DNA from: Alcaligenes pakistanensis
GTDB lineage: Bacteria > Pseudomonadota > Gammaproteobacteria > Burkholderiales > Burkholderiaceae_B
Direction: 5' to 3'
Length of the DNA stretch: 64,000 nt
NCBI RefSeq assembly: GCF_014652815.1
Contig: NZ_BMZN01000006.1
Span: forward strand, 64,583 to 128,582
The position numbers were made by a program, and so were the translations under genes. The first letter of the stretch is position 1. Each line of letters begins with the position of its first letter. The notes under the pieces were generated by a model. The model made no database searches and was not told the DNA's origin. It saw nothing but the letters and a program-made list of their open reading frames with translations. Shown piece by piece: positions 17,791 to 26,500 of this stretch.

Positions 17791-19713
17791 TTACTGACGA
17801 CTATCGATCTCTTGCTTCAATCGTGTAGAAAAATCGGCTAACGGCATGACGCCCAAGTCCACACCACCACGCGCACGCACGGCGACTGCGCCGTTTTCAC
17901 GCTCTTTTTCACCCACGACCAGAATATAGGGCACTTTTTGCATACTGTGCTCACGGATTTTACGAGTGATTTTTTCACCACGCAAATCCGAAGAGGCACG
18001 GAAACCCATTTTCTTCAAATTTTGCGCGACCGATTGTGCATAATCGGCCGAACTTTCGGAAATGCAGCATACCACTACATGCTCTGGAGCCAACCAGGCC
18101 GGCAAGGCACCCGCATGGTTTTCAATCAGCATGCCAATAAAGCGCTCGAAGGAACCTAAAATAGCACGGTGCAGCATAACCGGCACACGGCGCTGGTCCT
18201 GGGCATCTACATACTCGGCGCCCAAACGGGCTGGCATGGAGAAATCCACCTGGATCGTACCGCACTGCCAATGGCGGCCAATGGCGTCTTTCAGCGTGTA
18301 CTCAATCTTCGGACCATAGAAAGCGCCCTCGCCTTCGGAAATCTCGAATTCGCAGCCAGTACGGCGCAAGCTCTCCAGCAGGGCCTGTTCCGCCTTGTCC
18401 CACACGGCATCGTCACCAATGCGTTTTTCAGGACGAGTAGCAACCTTGTACAGAATTTCAGTAAAGCCAAAGTCGGCATACACAGCCTGCAGTTGAGCCG
18501 TAAAGGCTGCGCACTCATCTTGCAGTTGGTCTTCGGTACAGAAAATGTGGCCGTCATCCTGCGTAAAACCACGTACACGCATCATGCCGTGCAAGGCACC
18601 CGAGGGCTCATTGCGGTGGCACTGACCAAACTCGCCGTAACGAATAGGCAATTCACGGTAGGAGTGCAGGCCGGAATTAAAGATCTGCACGTGGCCGGGA
18701 CAGTTCATGGGCTTCAAACCATAAACACGGTTCTCGGACTCGGTCGTGAACATGTTTTCAGCGTAGTTGTCCCAATGGCCGGTTTTCTTCCACAGGGACA
18801 GGTCCAGAATTTGCGGCGCCTTCACTTCCTGATAACCGTTGTCCTGGTAGACACGGCGAATGTATTGCTCGACCTGTTGCCAAATCACCCAGCCCTTGGG
18901 ATGCCAGAAAATCAGACCTGGTGCTTCTTCCTGGAAATGGAACAGGTCCAGCTCGCGGCCCAGTTTACGGTGATCGCGGCGCTCGGCCTCTTCCAGCATG
19001 GTCAGATAGGCTTGCTGCTCTTCCTTGGTGGCCCAGGCCGTACCGTAAATACGCTGCAGCATTTCGTTATTGCTGTCGCCACGCCAGTAAGCACCCGCCA
19101 CTTTCATCAGCTTGAAGACTTTCAGCTTGCCAGTCGATGGCACGTGAGGGCCACGACACAAGTCGATGAAGTCGCCTTCACGATACAAGCTGATGGGCTC
19201 GTTGGAGGGAATAGAGGCAATAATTTCCGCTTTGTAATCCTCGCCTATGCTTTTGAAAAAAGCCACGGCATCGTCACGCATCCACTCTTCGCGCGTCACG
19301 ATTTCGTCTTTCTTGGCCAGTTCGGCCATTTTCTTTTCAATCGCTTCCAAATCGTCGGGCGTAAAGGCACGCTTGTACGAGAAGTCGTAATAAAAGCCGT
19401 TATCGATGACCGGGCCAATCGTGACCTGGGCATCTGGGAACAGGCTTTTAACCGCATAGGCCAACAAGTGAGCCGTGGAGTGACGAATCAGGTCCAGGCC
19501 ATCAGCGTCTTTAGCCGTGACAATCGCCAGCTCGCTGTCTTGGTCGATCACAAAAGAGGTATCCACCAGACGCGACTCGGTACCTGGCGTGCCGACGCGG
19601 CCAGCCAGAGCGGCACGGCCCAGGCCAGTACCAATTGAGTTAGCCACTTCGCTGACGGAAACCGGGCCCTGAAACTCTCTTTGAGAGCCATCGGGCAATG
19701 TGATTCGGACCAT
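17791..19713 (-). CDS. thrS: Threonine--tRNA ligase
   Basis: The 640-residue class II synthetase has a TGS domain (1-60), the editing domain with [16 protein letters not shown] and [13 protein letters not shown], and the catalytic core with zinc ligands in [10 protein letters not shown] and the [22 protein letters not shown] motif. A C-terminal anticodon-binding domain follows. It charges tRNA-Thr and hydrolyses Ser-tRNA-Thr. The leader (19728-19842) contains a Thr-codon peptide and a terminator, suggesting transcription attenuation. Confidence 0.98.
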   Translation of the reverse strand: MVRITLPDGSQREFQGPVSVSEVANSIGTGLGRAALAGRVGTPGTESRLVDTSFVIDQDSELAIVTAKDADGLDLIRHSTAHLLAYAVKSLFPDAQVTIGPVIDNGFYYDFSYKRAFTPDDLEAIEKKMAELAKKDEIVTREEWMRDDAVAFFKSIGEDYKAEIIASIPSNEPISLYREGDFIDLCRGPHVPSTGKLKVFKLMKVAGAYWRGDSNNEMLQRIYGTAWATKEEQQAYLTMLEEAERRDHRKLGRELDLFHFQEEAPGLIFWHPKGWVIWQQVEQYIRRVYQDNGYQEVKAPQILDLSLWKKTGHWDNYAENMFTTESENRVYGLKPMNCPGHVQIFNSGLHSYRELPIRYGEFGQCHRNEPSGALHGMMRVRGFTQDDGHIFCTEDQLQDECAAFTAQLQAVYADFGFTEILYKVATRPEKRIGDDAVWDKAEQALLESLRRTGCEFEISEGEGAFYGPKIEYTLKDAIGRHWQCGTIQVDFSMPARLGAEYVDAQDQRRVPVMLHRAILGSFERFIGMLIENHAGALPAWLAPEHVVVCCISESSADYAQSVAQNLKKMGFRASSDLRGEKITRKIREHSMQKVPYILVVGEKERENGAVAVRARGGVDLGVMPLADFSTRLKQEIDSRQ

Positions 19714-19727
19714 AAGACTTCCTGAAA

Positions 19728-19756
19728 TAAAAAACGCGGCCTTGAAAAGGCCGCGC
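19728..19756 (-). terminator. Candidate thrS attenuator hairpin
   Basis: On the minus strand CGCGGCCTT - TTC - AAGGCCGCG is followed by TTTTTTATTT and ends about 15 bases before the thrS ATG. Its 5' arm can instead pair with GGCCGCG at 19802-19796, just after a Thr-containing mini-ORF. The two pairings are mutually exclusive. Confidence 0.8.
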
Positions 19757-19806
19757 TTTTGAATTGAACGTTCTTGGAAAGCAAACGAAACGCTACGCGG
19801 CCACGG

Positions 19807-19842
19807 CTAGTTTTGCCGACGGGTAGTTCGCGTTGATTTCAT
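19807..19842 (-). CDS. Candidate thrS leader peptide
   Basis: The 11-codon ORF encodes MKSTRTTRRQN, with three Thr codons (ACG, ACT, ACC) within five positions. It lies 94 bases upstream of thrS, ahead of the terminator hairpin, with GGAAG about 9 bases before its ATG. Ribosome stalling at Thr codons would free the downstream GGCCGCG segment to block the terminator. The role is inferred from arrangement only. Confidence 0.6.
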   Translation of the reverse strand: MKSTRTTRRQN

Positions 19843-19944
19843 AAGATTCTGCTTCCCAAATAACACATTTGATTGGATAAGTTTATCACCTTCGCCAGCT
19901 ATCGCGGCGCTGTATCGCCACAAAAACCACAATTGAAGCAGTTT

Positions 19945-20187
19945 TCAGTCCATTCGAGGGTACCAACTGCGATAAAACGCCCATTCTTCGGACTCGCTGC
20001 CATCTTGCATCAGACAGGTTCCGTAGGCGCCACGCACATTTTCATGCACAACGGTTTGACCACCCATGCGTTGACAGAAGGTAGAAGCCAGATTGGCTTG
20101 GGCGACAGGTTTAGTACTTTGAGTGGAGCTGGCGCACGCCGTGAGCATCAGAGAGCCTGCGCAAGCAGAAACTAAGCGGAAAAACAT
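19945..20187 (-). CDS. Small DUF333-type lipoprotein
   Basis: The 80-residue protein has a lipoprotein signal (LTACASS, Cys ~18) and a DUF333-like core: NLASTFCQRMGGQTVV... YGTCLMQDGSESEEWAFYR. Such small putative hemolysin-like lipoproteins have no firm function. The core is about 40% similar by eye to the protein at 22541-22774. AAGGAGAAGGG precedes the ATG. Confidence 0.85.
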   Translation of the reverse strand: MFFRLVSACAGSLMLTACASSTQSTKPVAQANLASTFCQRMGGQTVVHENVRGAYGTCLMQDGSESEEWAFYRSWYPRMD

Positions 20188-20463
20188 GATTCCCTTCTCC
20201 TTGACCTGATTTTGGCGGATGCTTCACAAACCATGTAGCGTCATGGCTTACAAGCCTGTGCCTGCTGTTAGCGCAGGCTTGGGGCAAGCCTTGACGCGCT
20301 GGTCGCGAAACAGATCGTGGAAATAGCTTACTACACTTATTTGACACTGAAAGTGCGCCGTGACAAGCGTGCAGCAAAAGCAACACGTCAGGTAAAAGAT
20401 AGAAATGAAATCAGGCGTAGATGGTGAAGGTTTGTTGCAGAGAACAACAGGGCTGCGCGTAAA

Positions 20464-20571
20464 TCAGGAACGATGCAGCCAGAAAGACAGCAAAATAAAG
20501 CCCAAAATACCGCAGCCAGCAAGCATTAATACCATAGGTACATAATCGATCAAATTCGAGGCATTAATCAT
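20464..20571 (-). CDS. Possible 35-residue single-pass membrane peptide
   Basis: The ORF MINASNLIDYVPMVLMLAGC... has one strongly hydrophobic segment (about residues 10-30) and ends WLHRS. A start three codons earlier (20580) is also possible. No clear ribosome site is seen, so this rests on composition only. Apart from this ORF, 20188-20786 shows no gene. Confidence 0.35.
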   Translation of the reverse strand: MINASNLIDYVPMVLMLAGCGILGFILLSFWLHRS

Positions 20572-20786
20572 GGCGTACATCCCAAAATCCCAACTCAACA
20601 CTAGCTTGAGACTATGGTAACGGCCCGTCCTCAGAACATGAAGTCAACGATTGTCAAGAACCGACACAGAGGCAACACAAAGATTAGGATCAGGCTACAC
20701 GGGCTTACTTCTGTGGCAAGAATCACTGCAAAAGTTCATAACACGCAACAAAAGTCGCCCGAATAAGGCCCACGCCCTAGTCTCCA

Positions 20787-20954
20787 TTAACCCAGCATCG
20801 TGAATAAGGCGTAAACCACGGGCACGGTCAAGGGCGTAATCATCAATAAAGCCGTGTCTCGCTTCCAGCTTTTAGGTCGGGTATACAAAAGCGTGACGCC
20901 CAGTAACACCGTCACCAGCAGATATAAACCCACAATAATGATGATGGCCGCCAT
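20787..20954 (-). CDS. Small membrane protein, 55 residues
   Basis: The ATG at 20954 has GGAGG 7 bases upstream. The product has two hydrophobic segments (AAIIIIVGLYLLVTVLLGVTL and MITPLTVPVVYALFTML) joined by the basic loop YTRPKSWKRDT. It follows the PfkB kinase stop by 28 bases and is probably co-transcribed. The family is not recognised. Confidence 0.7.
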   Translation of the reverse strand: MAAIIIIVGLYLLVTVLLGVTLLYTRPKSWKRDTALLMITPLTVPVVYALFTMLG

Positions 20955-20982
20955 CGCCTTTCCTCCACACAGTTTTTCGTAT

Positions 20983-21924
20983 TTATAACGCCAGGACTTC
21001 GTCTGCACCCTGCCCAAATAAGGGTGGAAAGGCATTTGCCGCCCATTGTCCCAATCGCGCTGCCGCCGCCTGACTGGCAAACTGCAAAGCGTGGGAGGGC
21101 TCCAGACCTCGTTTCCAGGCCAGCGCAAAACTGGACAGAAACGCATCGCCTGCTCCTACGGTTGAACACACGGCAACCTGACAGGCCGGTTCAAAATAAT
21201 GCTGATCATTCATCGCTAACACCGCGCCCTGCACCCCTAAGGTAATGATGAGAGCTTGTTGAAAATGGTGCTGCAAACGAGTCGCCAAGACGCTAGCCTG
21301 CTCCACAGATAAATCCAGCTGAATATCTGCATCCTGCACGCCAGCCAGCATTTGCGCCTCCACAGCATTCAAGCCCAACACATCCGCTTGCGCATAAACC
21401 TGCTTGAACCCCTGCCCTTGCTGCCTCAGGCAAGCCACACTAGGATTTACAGCCAGACAGGTCGACCCTTTTTCTCTTTGAGCCAGCGCTTGCGCCAGAC
21501 TTTCCATAGGCTGTAGCGCCAAGGGGGCAACATAAATCAAGTCAGCCTGTAAATCCTGCGCTTGGATACGTAAGCAGGCATTGGCACCACGCCGTGCCAG
21601 CACAGAGGCACTGCCTGAAGGCTCTACCAAGACAATGGCCTTGCCAGTGGGTTGATCAGGACAAATCTGCACACTGCTGACATCAATCCCCAGCTGCTCA
21701 ATATGCGCGCACAAGCGTTCGCCCAGGCCATCACGACCCAGTGCGCCCAATAGTCGTACAGATTCGCCTTGTGTCATAAAACCAGCCGTCGCATTCAAAG
21801 CGCCACCGCCAGGGTACAGGTCTATGGACCCGACCTCTTGCTTATCCCCACGCGCCAAATCTGCAGGCATATCGGAGACCACAATATCAACGGTAATACT
21901 GCCAATCGCTACAACCTGCACCAT
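20983..21924 (-). CDS. PfkB-family carbohydrate/nucleoside kinase
   Basis: The protein has about 313 residues. The N-terminal block has VVAIGSITVDIVV and the sugar-binding YPGGGALNATAGF. The C-terminal signature STVGAGDAFLSSFALAWKRG supplies the catalytic Asp. These kinases phosphorylate ribose, fructose derivatives or nucleosides, and the substrate cannot be told here. The ATG at 21924 is chosen because GAGG precedes it and the alignment begins there; an upstream extension to 22026 looks non-coding. Confidence 0.88.
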   Translation of the reverse strand: MVQVVAIGSITVDIVVSDMPADLARGDKQEVGSIDLYPGGGALNATAGFMTQGESVRLLGALGRDGLGERLCAHIEQLGIDVSSVQICPDQPTGKAIVLVEPSGSASVLARRGANACLRIQAQDLQADLIYVAPLALQPMESLAQALAQREKGSTCLAVNPSVACLRQQGQGFKQVYAQADVLGLNAVEAQMLAGVQDADIQLDLSVEQASVLATRLQHHFQQALIITLGVQGAVLAMNDQHYFEPACQVAVCSTVGAGDAFLSSFALAWKRGLEPSHALQFASQAAAARLGQWAANAFPPLFGQGADEVLAL

Positions 21925-22146
21925 GCACCTCGTCCATGAAAAAGAGAGCGTGAACCTGTGTGAGGCAGTATACCCATGAGCGAAACAAGATAGTTTATGA
22001 CGCAAATTTAGGCTTGGCAGACCCACAAAAGACCGGGCAAGTTAGTCCTGTCTTCAACCAGCTTTCAGGTTAAAAGGACATTGGTAATCGTTGATGCAAC
22101 AGAGATTATAAAAATCTAGCCCAAGACAAAAAGACGTGCTAAATTA

Positions 22147-22162
22147 CTGTTTATCCATACAG
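22147..22162 (+). promoter_or_regulatory. LexA (SOS) box
   Basis: CTGTTTATCCATACAG fits the CTG-N10-CAG SOS consensus and lies 14 bases before the start at 22177. It is preceded by TGCTAAATTA, which looks like an extended -10. The same GCTAAATTACTGTTT module occurs at the umuD LexA box (62096-62111). Confidence 0.85.
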
Positions 22163-22176
22163 CAAAAAGAAGCATC

Positions 22177-22470
22177 ATGTCCTATACCATCACCTTGCAC
22201 GACGCTCCTTCCGATATCACAGAACGCGGCCGCCGCGAGGCAGAAGAGCGCTTTCGCCGCAGCTTAGAGAAAGTCATGCAAGGCCCCGAAGCCGTGGTCC
22301 AGGCCTATCGTGCCTGGCAGTTGGCCGAGGAGACCGCAGAGACCGAATTGTCTGGGGAAGACATCGCCTTGGCCAAAAAATGGATCGTCGCTGCCACCCG
22401 TGCCATGAGTGATGGTTTTCGCGATTTAGGCGAGTCCGAAGCGTATTTTGAAGTCCGCATTGAGCGTTGA
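22177..22470 (+). CDS. Unknown small SOS-linked protein (97 residues)
   Basis: The protein is acidic, charged and predicted mainly helical: N-terminal MSYTITLHDAPSDITERGRR, then AEERFRRSLEK and a C-terminal ESEAYFEVRIER. There is no signal peptide, membrane helix or recognisable domain. The LexA box directly upstream indicates DNA-damage induction, and a shared terminator lies downstream, so it is monocistronic. Function unknown. Confidence 0.8.
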   Translation: MSYTITLHDAPSDITERGRREAEERFRRSLEKVMQGPEAVVQAYRAWQLAEETAETELSGEDIALAKKWIVAATRAMSDGFRDLGESEAYFEVRIER

Positions 22471-22498
22471 TTAATCTCGGCCGCTAAGAGCAAAAAAA

Positions 22499-22525
22499 GA
22501 AAAGCCAGCGAATCGCTGGCTTTTT
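22499..22525. terminator. Bidirectional terminator
   Basis: AAAGCCAGCG - AAT - CGCTGGCTTT has flanking A and T runs, between the convergent SOS-linked gene and a DUF333 lipoprotein gene. Confidence 0.88.
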
Positions 22526-22540
22526 CATCAAGCATCAAGA

Positions 22541-22774
22541 CTATGCCGGAGGATGATCGCGGCGCATCAATTCCCATTCTTCGATCACGCTGCCGTCGGG
22601 TAAGGTACACATGCCCACTTGTCCTGCTGGGGTGTTCACAATCTCCAGGCGCCCGCCTTTTTCTATGCAATACGCCGAAGCCGGATTGGCGAGGCCGATA
22701 GGCGGCTGTGTCGCGGCTTGGTTTGCACAAGCGGATAAGAGACCGACAAGCCCCAGGATTCCCCATTTTTTCAT
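22541..22774 (-). CDS. Second DUF333-type lipoprotein
   Basis: The 77-residue protein has lipobox LLSACAN (Cys ~16) and the core NPASAYCIEKGGRLEIV... GMCTLPDGSVIEEWELMRRDH. The two conserved cysteines and the EEW motif match the protein at 19945-20187, so the two are paralogues. It is predicted to be exported and lipid-anchored, of unknown role. Confidence 0.87.
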   Translation of the reverse strand: MKKWGILGLVGLLSACANQAATQPPIGLANPASAYCIEKGGRLEIVNTPAGQVGMCTLPDGSVIEEWELMRRDHPPA

Positions 22775-22819
22775 CTTGCTCTCCGAATAAGGTCTGTGTT
22801 GCAGTGTACTGTGCGCTGA

Positions 22820-23281
22820 CTACTTTGCGAGGGGAGTCCTTCGGCCAGACAAAGGATTGGAAATGGTCTCCCACTGCTTGCAGTTGACCGAACGATGTTC
22901 GCCATCCGGGATAAATTCACAATCCATACCGACCTTGGCAATACCATCTACAAAGGGAAAGGCAAAATCGTAACGGGCTGGAATCTGGATATTCAAAGCC
23001 TGATCATGAAATCCCATCTTTCCCTTGGACACAAAACGAGCCAGACCTTCCTCGAAATAGTCGGGGCCATTGTCGTAGATAAAGGGACGCAGGATGGGCT
23101 TACCCTCATCATTCACATAAACCCAACCTTGGGCATCTTGTATCAAGCCTTGCCCATGAGCCATGGGGCTTAGTGCGAAACCTGCAGCAAGCCATAAGGC
23201 CGATACGCCGCAAGCCCAACGCCCCGCCTTGGATAAGGCAGAGGGACATTTGCTATCTTCAACGGGGGACGAGTCACGCAC
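22820..23281 (-). CDS. Secreted WG-repeat protein
   Basis: The protein has about 154 residues. A signal peptide (WLAAGFALSPMAHGQG) is followed by WG-type repeats (GWVYVNDEGKPILRPFIYDNG, then GKMGFHDQALNIQIPARYDFAFPF). WG/KWG repeats form exported beta-structures of unclear role. The frame extends upstream to 23413, but that part overlaps the methyltransferase. The GTG at 23281 (AAGGTGG upstream) or 23302 is the likelier start. Confidence 0.75.
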   Translation of the reverse strand: MRDSSPVEDSKCPSALSKAGRWACGVSALWLAAGFALSPMAHGQGLIQDAQGWVYVNDEGKPILRPFIYDNGPDYFEEGLARFVSKGKMGFHDQALNIQIPARYDFAFPFVDGIAKVGMDCEFIPDGEHRSVNCKQWETISNPLSGRRTPLAK

Positions 23282-23330
23282 ACATACCACCTTCAAAGTC
23301 ACCTTCACTGCTGCGGCTGAAATGACTGCG

Positions 23331-24089
23331 TTACAGCTTACGTGCTTCAAACGAAATAATCCCATCGGTATCTTGAGGCGGCTTGCCATACTGATAGCCA
23401 CCCGATATGACAATCTCGCCGAAACCCAGTTGCTCCAGGGCCATGCGCAGCTCTTCTACGCCCCACCAGCGCAGCGAGAATTGTTCCAGCTGTGTCTCCA
23501 GCAAGACGCCCTGCTCCCACAACTCGTAGCGATGCATTTCGCGAGTCACTTGAGCACAATAGTCCTTTTCCAAAGCCGAGGCGTTTAGGGTAATCAAACC
23601 ATGAGGCGGGGCTGACCAGGTTCGTAAACCAGGCCGCACATTCAAAATCGCCGCGACAGGATCCAGATCCAGCAACAAACGTCCACCTGTTTTCAAGCTG
23701 GCATGAAAACGACGTAGGGCCGCGATACCTTGCTCAAAAGAGTCCAGCAACTGGAAAGAGCCAGCGGGCACCACAATGACTTCTAAAGGACGCTCGGCCT
23801 TGAAATCACCAAAACCAGCAAGCTCAAGCCGCGTCTTTAAAGAACGTAAGCCCAATTCGCGCTGGCAGTAATCCAGCATCTCTTGGGACAGGTCAAAACC
23901 ACTGACATCCAACCCCGCTTGCAGCAAGGGAATCAGGATGCGGCCGGTACCAACAGCAGGTTCCAGAATAGGCCCGCTTATGCCTTGCAAACGCGCCAGG
24001 TAATACTCGACATCGCCAAAGGAGCGCCCTATTGGTTTATCCAAGTGATACACCAAAGAAGCCAGCTTGCCGTAACGATTGTTCATCAT
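23331..24089 (-). CDS. Class I SAM-dependent methyltransferase
   Basis: The 252-residue protein has SAM-binding motif I ILEPAVGTGRILIPLLQAG, then VSGFDLSQEMLDYC and a post-I region, in a Rossmann-like fold. The C-terminal part has WWGVEELRMALEQLGFGEIVISGGY, as in small-molecule methyltransferases. The substrate is unknown. The start is ATG 24089 or the next codon (MM). Confidence 0.85.
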   Translation of the reverse strand: MMNNRYGKLASLVYHLDKPIGRSFGDVEYYLARLQGISGPILEPAVGTGRILIPLLQAGLDVSGFDLSQEMLDYCQRELGLRSLKTRLELAGFGDFKAERPLEVIVVPAGSFQLLDSFEQGIAALRRFHASLKTGGRLLLDLDPVAAILNVRPGLRTWSAPPHGLITLNASALEKDYCAQVTREMHRYELWEQGVLLETQLEQFSLRWWGVEELRMALEQLGFGEIVISGGYQYGKPPQDTDGIISFEARKL

Positions 24090-24112
24090 TGCTCTATACC
24101 CTGCTATTTGTC

Positions 24113-24565
24113 TTATTCAACAGCCTGAACACGCATTTCAGCGCCGTCTACTGCCAGGACCACGACTGCAACACCCTGCTCCAGATCCTGAGTCGCCGTG
24201 GCGCTGTAATAACTGTCGTTAAGCCGAATACGCCCACGGCCATTCACAAAGTTGTCGCTGACCAGCGCCCGAGCACCGACATAGCCACTTAAGCCGGTAT
24301 TGAGCACATCAGGCTGACTGGCCCGGCTGCGTCGCTGCCAACGCACCCCAACCACCACCCAACCAAGCATGGCGATGGCCAGAATCAGCCATTGCAGCCA
24401 GGACGGTGCATCAGGCCAGGCGGCGGTGAACAAGCCTACCGTCAGCGCCCCCAGGCCCAGCCAAAGCAAATAGACACCGGAGACGACGACTTCGGTGGCG
24501 ATCAAAACCACACCGGCCACCAGCCAATACCAAAAGGAATCGAAAATGAACGCCAAGATCAGCAC
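24113..24565 (-). CDS. NfeD-family membrane protein
   Basis: The 150-residue protein has three to four N-terminal membrane helices (WYWLVAGVVLIATEVVVSGVY...) and a C-terminal OB-fold domain (GYVGARALVSDNFVNGRGRIRLNDSYYSA). NfeD proteins work beside SPFH proteins, here the gene at 24586-25506, 20 bases upstream. The pair is thought to organise membrane microdomains. Confidence 0.92.
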   Translation of the reverse strand: MLILAFIFDSFWYWLVAGVVLIATEVVVSGVYLLWLGLGALTVGLFTAAWPDAPSWLQWLILAIAMLGWVVVGVRWQRRSRASQPDVLNTGLSGYVGARALVSDNFVNGRGRIRLNDSYYSATATQDLEQGVAVVVLAVDGAEMRVQAVE

Positions 24566-24585
24566 CTCCTGCTATCCGCTTACGC

Positions 24586-25506
24586 TTAACCCAACTTGCT
24601 GCCAGAGGACTTCAGCAATTCGGTCACGCCGGCTACGGCACCAGTAATACCGCTGGCTTCCAAGGGCATCAGCACCAGCTTGCTGTTCGGACCATTGCCC
24701 ACATCACGCAAGGCTTCTACATACTTCAAGCCAACAAAGTATTGCAAGGCTTGGACGTCACCACTTTTGATGGCTTCAGACACTTCGCGGGTGGCACGAG
24801 CTTCCGCTTCGGCTTCACGCTCACGGGCCTCGGCACGCAAAATGGCGGACTGCTTTTCACCTTCAGCGCGCAAAACGGCTGCCTGCTTCTCGCCTTCGGC
24901 TTGCAGTACTTCCGCTTCTTTCTGGCCGCTGGCTTTAGTCACAACAGCACGTCGGTGACGCTCGGCAGTCATTTGCAGATTCATGGCTTCCTGCAACTCA
25001 GGGGCCATATTCAAATCGCGAATTTCTACGCGTGTCACCTTCACTCCCCAAGGGGTCGTGGCTGCATCCACAGCGGCCAGCAGGCGATCATTAATCATTT
25101 CGCGGTTGGACAACATATGGTCCAGCTCCATCGAACCCAGAACCGAACGCAGATTGGTAGTGGTCAGGTTAACGATTGCCTTTTCCAGATGATCAATCTC
25201 GTACGCTGCCTGGGCCGCATTATCGATGCGATAAAACACCACACCGTCTGCCGTTACCGCCACGTTGTCGCGGGAAATAACGTTTTGCGAAGGAACATCC
25301 AGAACAGATTCCATCATTTTGAGCTTTCTACCCACGCGGTCCATAAACGGCACCAACAAAGACAAGCCCGGCGTCAGCGTGCGGGTGTAGCGACCAAAAC
25401 GCTCCACGGTCCATTGCTGGCCCTGCGGCACCACTTTGACCCCAGCCATCACCACCACTACGGCCAAAAACGCCACCATCACTACAAAAGTAAAGGAGCC
25501 ACTCAT
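24586..25506 (-). CDS. SPFH/stomatin-like membrane protein (QmcA type)
   Basis: The 306-residue protein has one N-terminal membrane helix (FTFVVMVAFLAVVVVMAGV), the stomatin/prohibitin domain (VPQGQQWTVERFGRYTRTLTPG) and a long Ala/Glu-rich coiled coil (about 190-250). It probably forms large membrane-bound rings that regulate FtsH-type proteolysis or lipid domains. It forms an operon with the NfeD gene. Confidence 0.93.
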   Translation of the reverse strand: MSGSFTFVVMVAFLAVVVVMAGVKVVPQGQQWTVERFGRYTRTLTPGLSLLVPFMDRVGRKLKMMESVLDVPSQNVISRDNVAVTADGVVFYRIDNAAQAAYEIDHLEKAIVNLTTTNLRSVLGSMELDHMLSNREMINDRLLAAVDAATTPWGVKVTRVEIRDLNMAPELQEAMNLQMTAERHRRAVVTKASGQKEAEVLQAEGEKQAAVLRAEGEKQSAILRAEAREREAEAEARATREVSEAIKSGDVQALQYFVGLKYVEALRDVGNGPNSKLVLMPLEASGITGAVAGVTELLKSSGSKLG

Positions 25507-25751
25507 GTCGTTACCCTCTCCAAGAACACAGCTGAAAGTGCGATTTTAGCCCAGCCTCGATGACAGATCCGCTAAAGATGAGCTTTGGCCGCCCTATAAC
25601 CCGTCTAAACACAGCCAGCGCCGCTGAGTCAGGAAAGTGAGCTAGGGAGTGCTGCGAAGCAGATCCAGGCAGGCCCATAAGAAACATCAACCCCGGATGC
25701 CTACTCAAGGCTAAAAGACAGCTTAAAGCGCTTTAACCCAGCATCACCACG

Positions 25752-26375
25752 TCAATTCAGAATGTCATACAGACGAAAGATCCATTGCCCTTTATAAACC
25801 AGCGTCAAAAAGACAAAGGCCGCCTGATAGCGCTTGCTGGGCACAATCATGGCGATGATCCCCAGAACAATTAACACGAACTGCTGTAAGGGGTATTCAA
25901 TGCCCAGGCTCAAGAAATACGGTTTGCCCTTGATGGCCGTGTCGATCAAATCCATGATCTGAATCAGCACAAAAAAACCGTATAAGGATCGCCGCCGGGT
26001 CTGAAAATAATCCTCAAAACCCCGATATTCCTCCATATTGGACGGAAACAGCAAAGACGCCATGATGGCAAAAACACAGGTAAAGAGGATCAGAAAAAAA
26101 TACAGCTGAAACGACCAGACCTGCACCTTGACCAGACTGAACTCGTACCACCAGAAATGAATAATCGTCAGAAATAGGTACAGAACCCATCCCAGGTGGA
26201 TGGGATAGATACGCTTGGCTTTGGGATGTTGGATGAACTCAGATACGCCCACAATCAGCCGTGAAATGCTGATACCCAGCACCATACCGATAATGATGCG
26301 CACGTGGACAAAATGCTCTGGATGGATCAACTCTGGTGGCACGGGTTGTCCTTGCAAAGGGGCTAATCCTGGCAC
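25752..26375 (-). CDS. Integral membrane protein of unknown function
   Basis: The 207-residue protein has about five to six hydrophobic helices, including HLGWVLYLFLTIIHFWWYEF and FQLYFFLILFTCVFAIMASLLF, plus a charged loop (NMEEYRGFEDYFQTRRRSLYG). The first codon is GTG at 26375. No family recognised. It appears monocistronic, with 245 bases of featureless DNA downstream. Confidence 0.75.
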   Translation of the reverse strand: MPGLAPLQGQPVPPELIHPEHFVHVRIIIGMVLGISISRLIVGVSEFIQHPKAKRIYPIHLGWVLYLFLTIIHFWWYEFSLVKVQVWSFQLYFFLILFTCVFAIMASLLFPSNMEEYRGFEDYFQTRRRSLYGFFVLIQIMDLIDTAIKGKPYFLSLGIEYPLQQFVLIVLGIIAMIVPSKRYQAAFVFLTLVYKGQWIFRLYDILN

Positions 26376-26500
26376 ACCTTAACAGAGTCATTCCAAGGCT
26401 CCAAGCGCGTAGTTTCCCGCTAGGAGCTCATGCTTTCAGCGCTCTGTGACGGGTCAATCCACCAAACCAGATGCAGCGTTCGGTGGATGACCATCAAGCC

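Noticed and set aside
18169..19638. 489-codon open frame antisense to thrS
   Set aside because: It is a shadow of the thrS coding frame. thrS is complete and conserved, and the antisense product has no recognisable domain.
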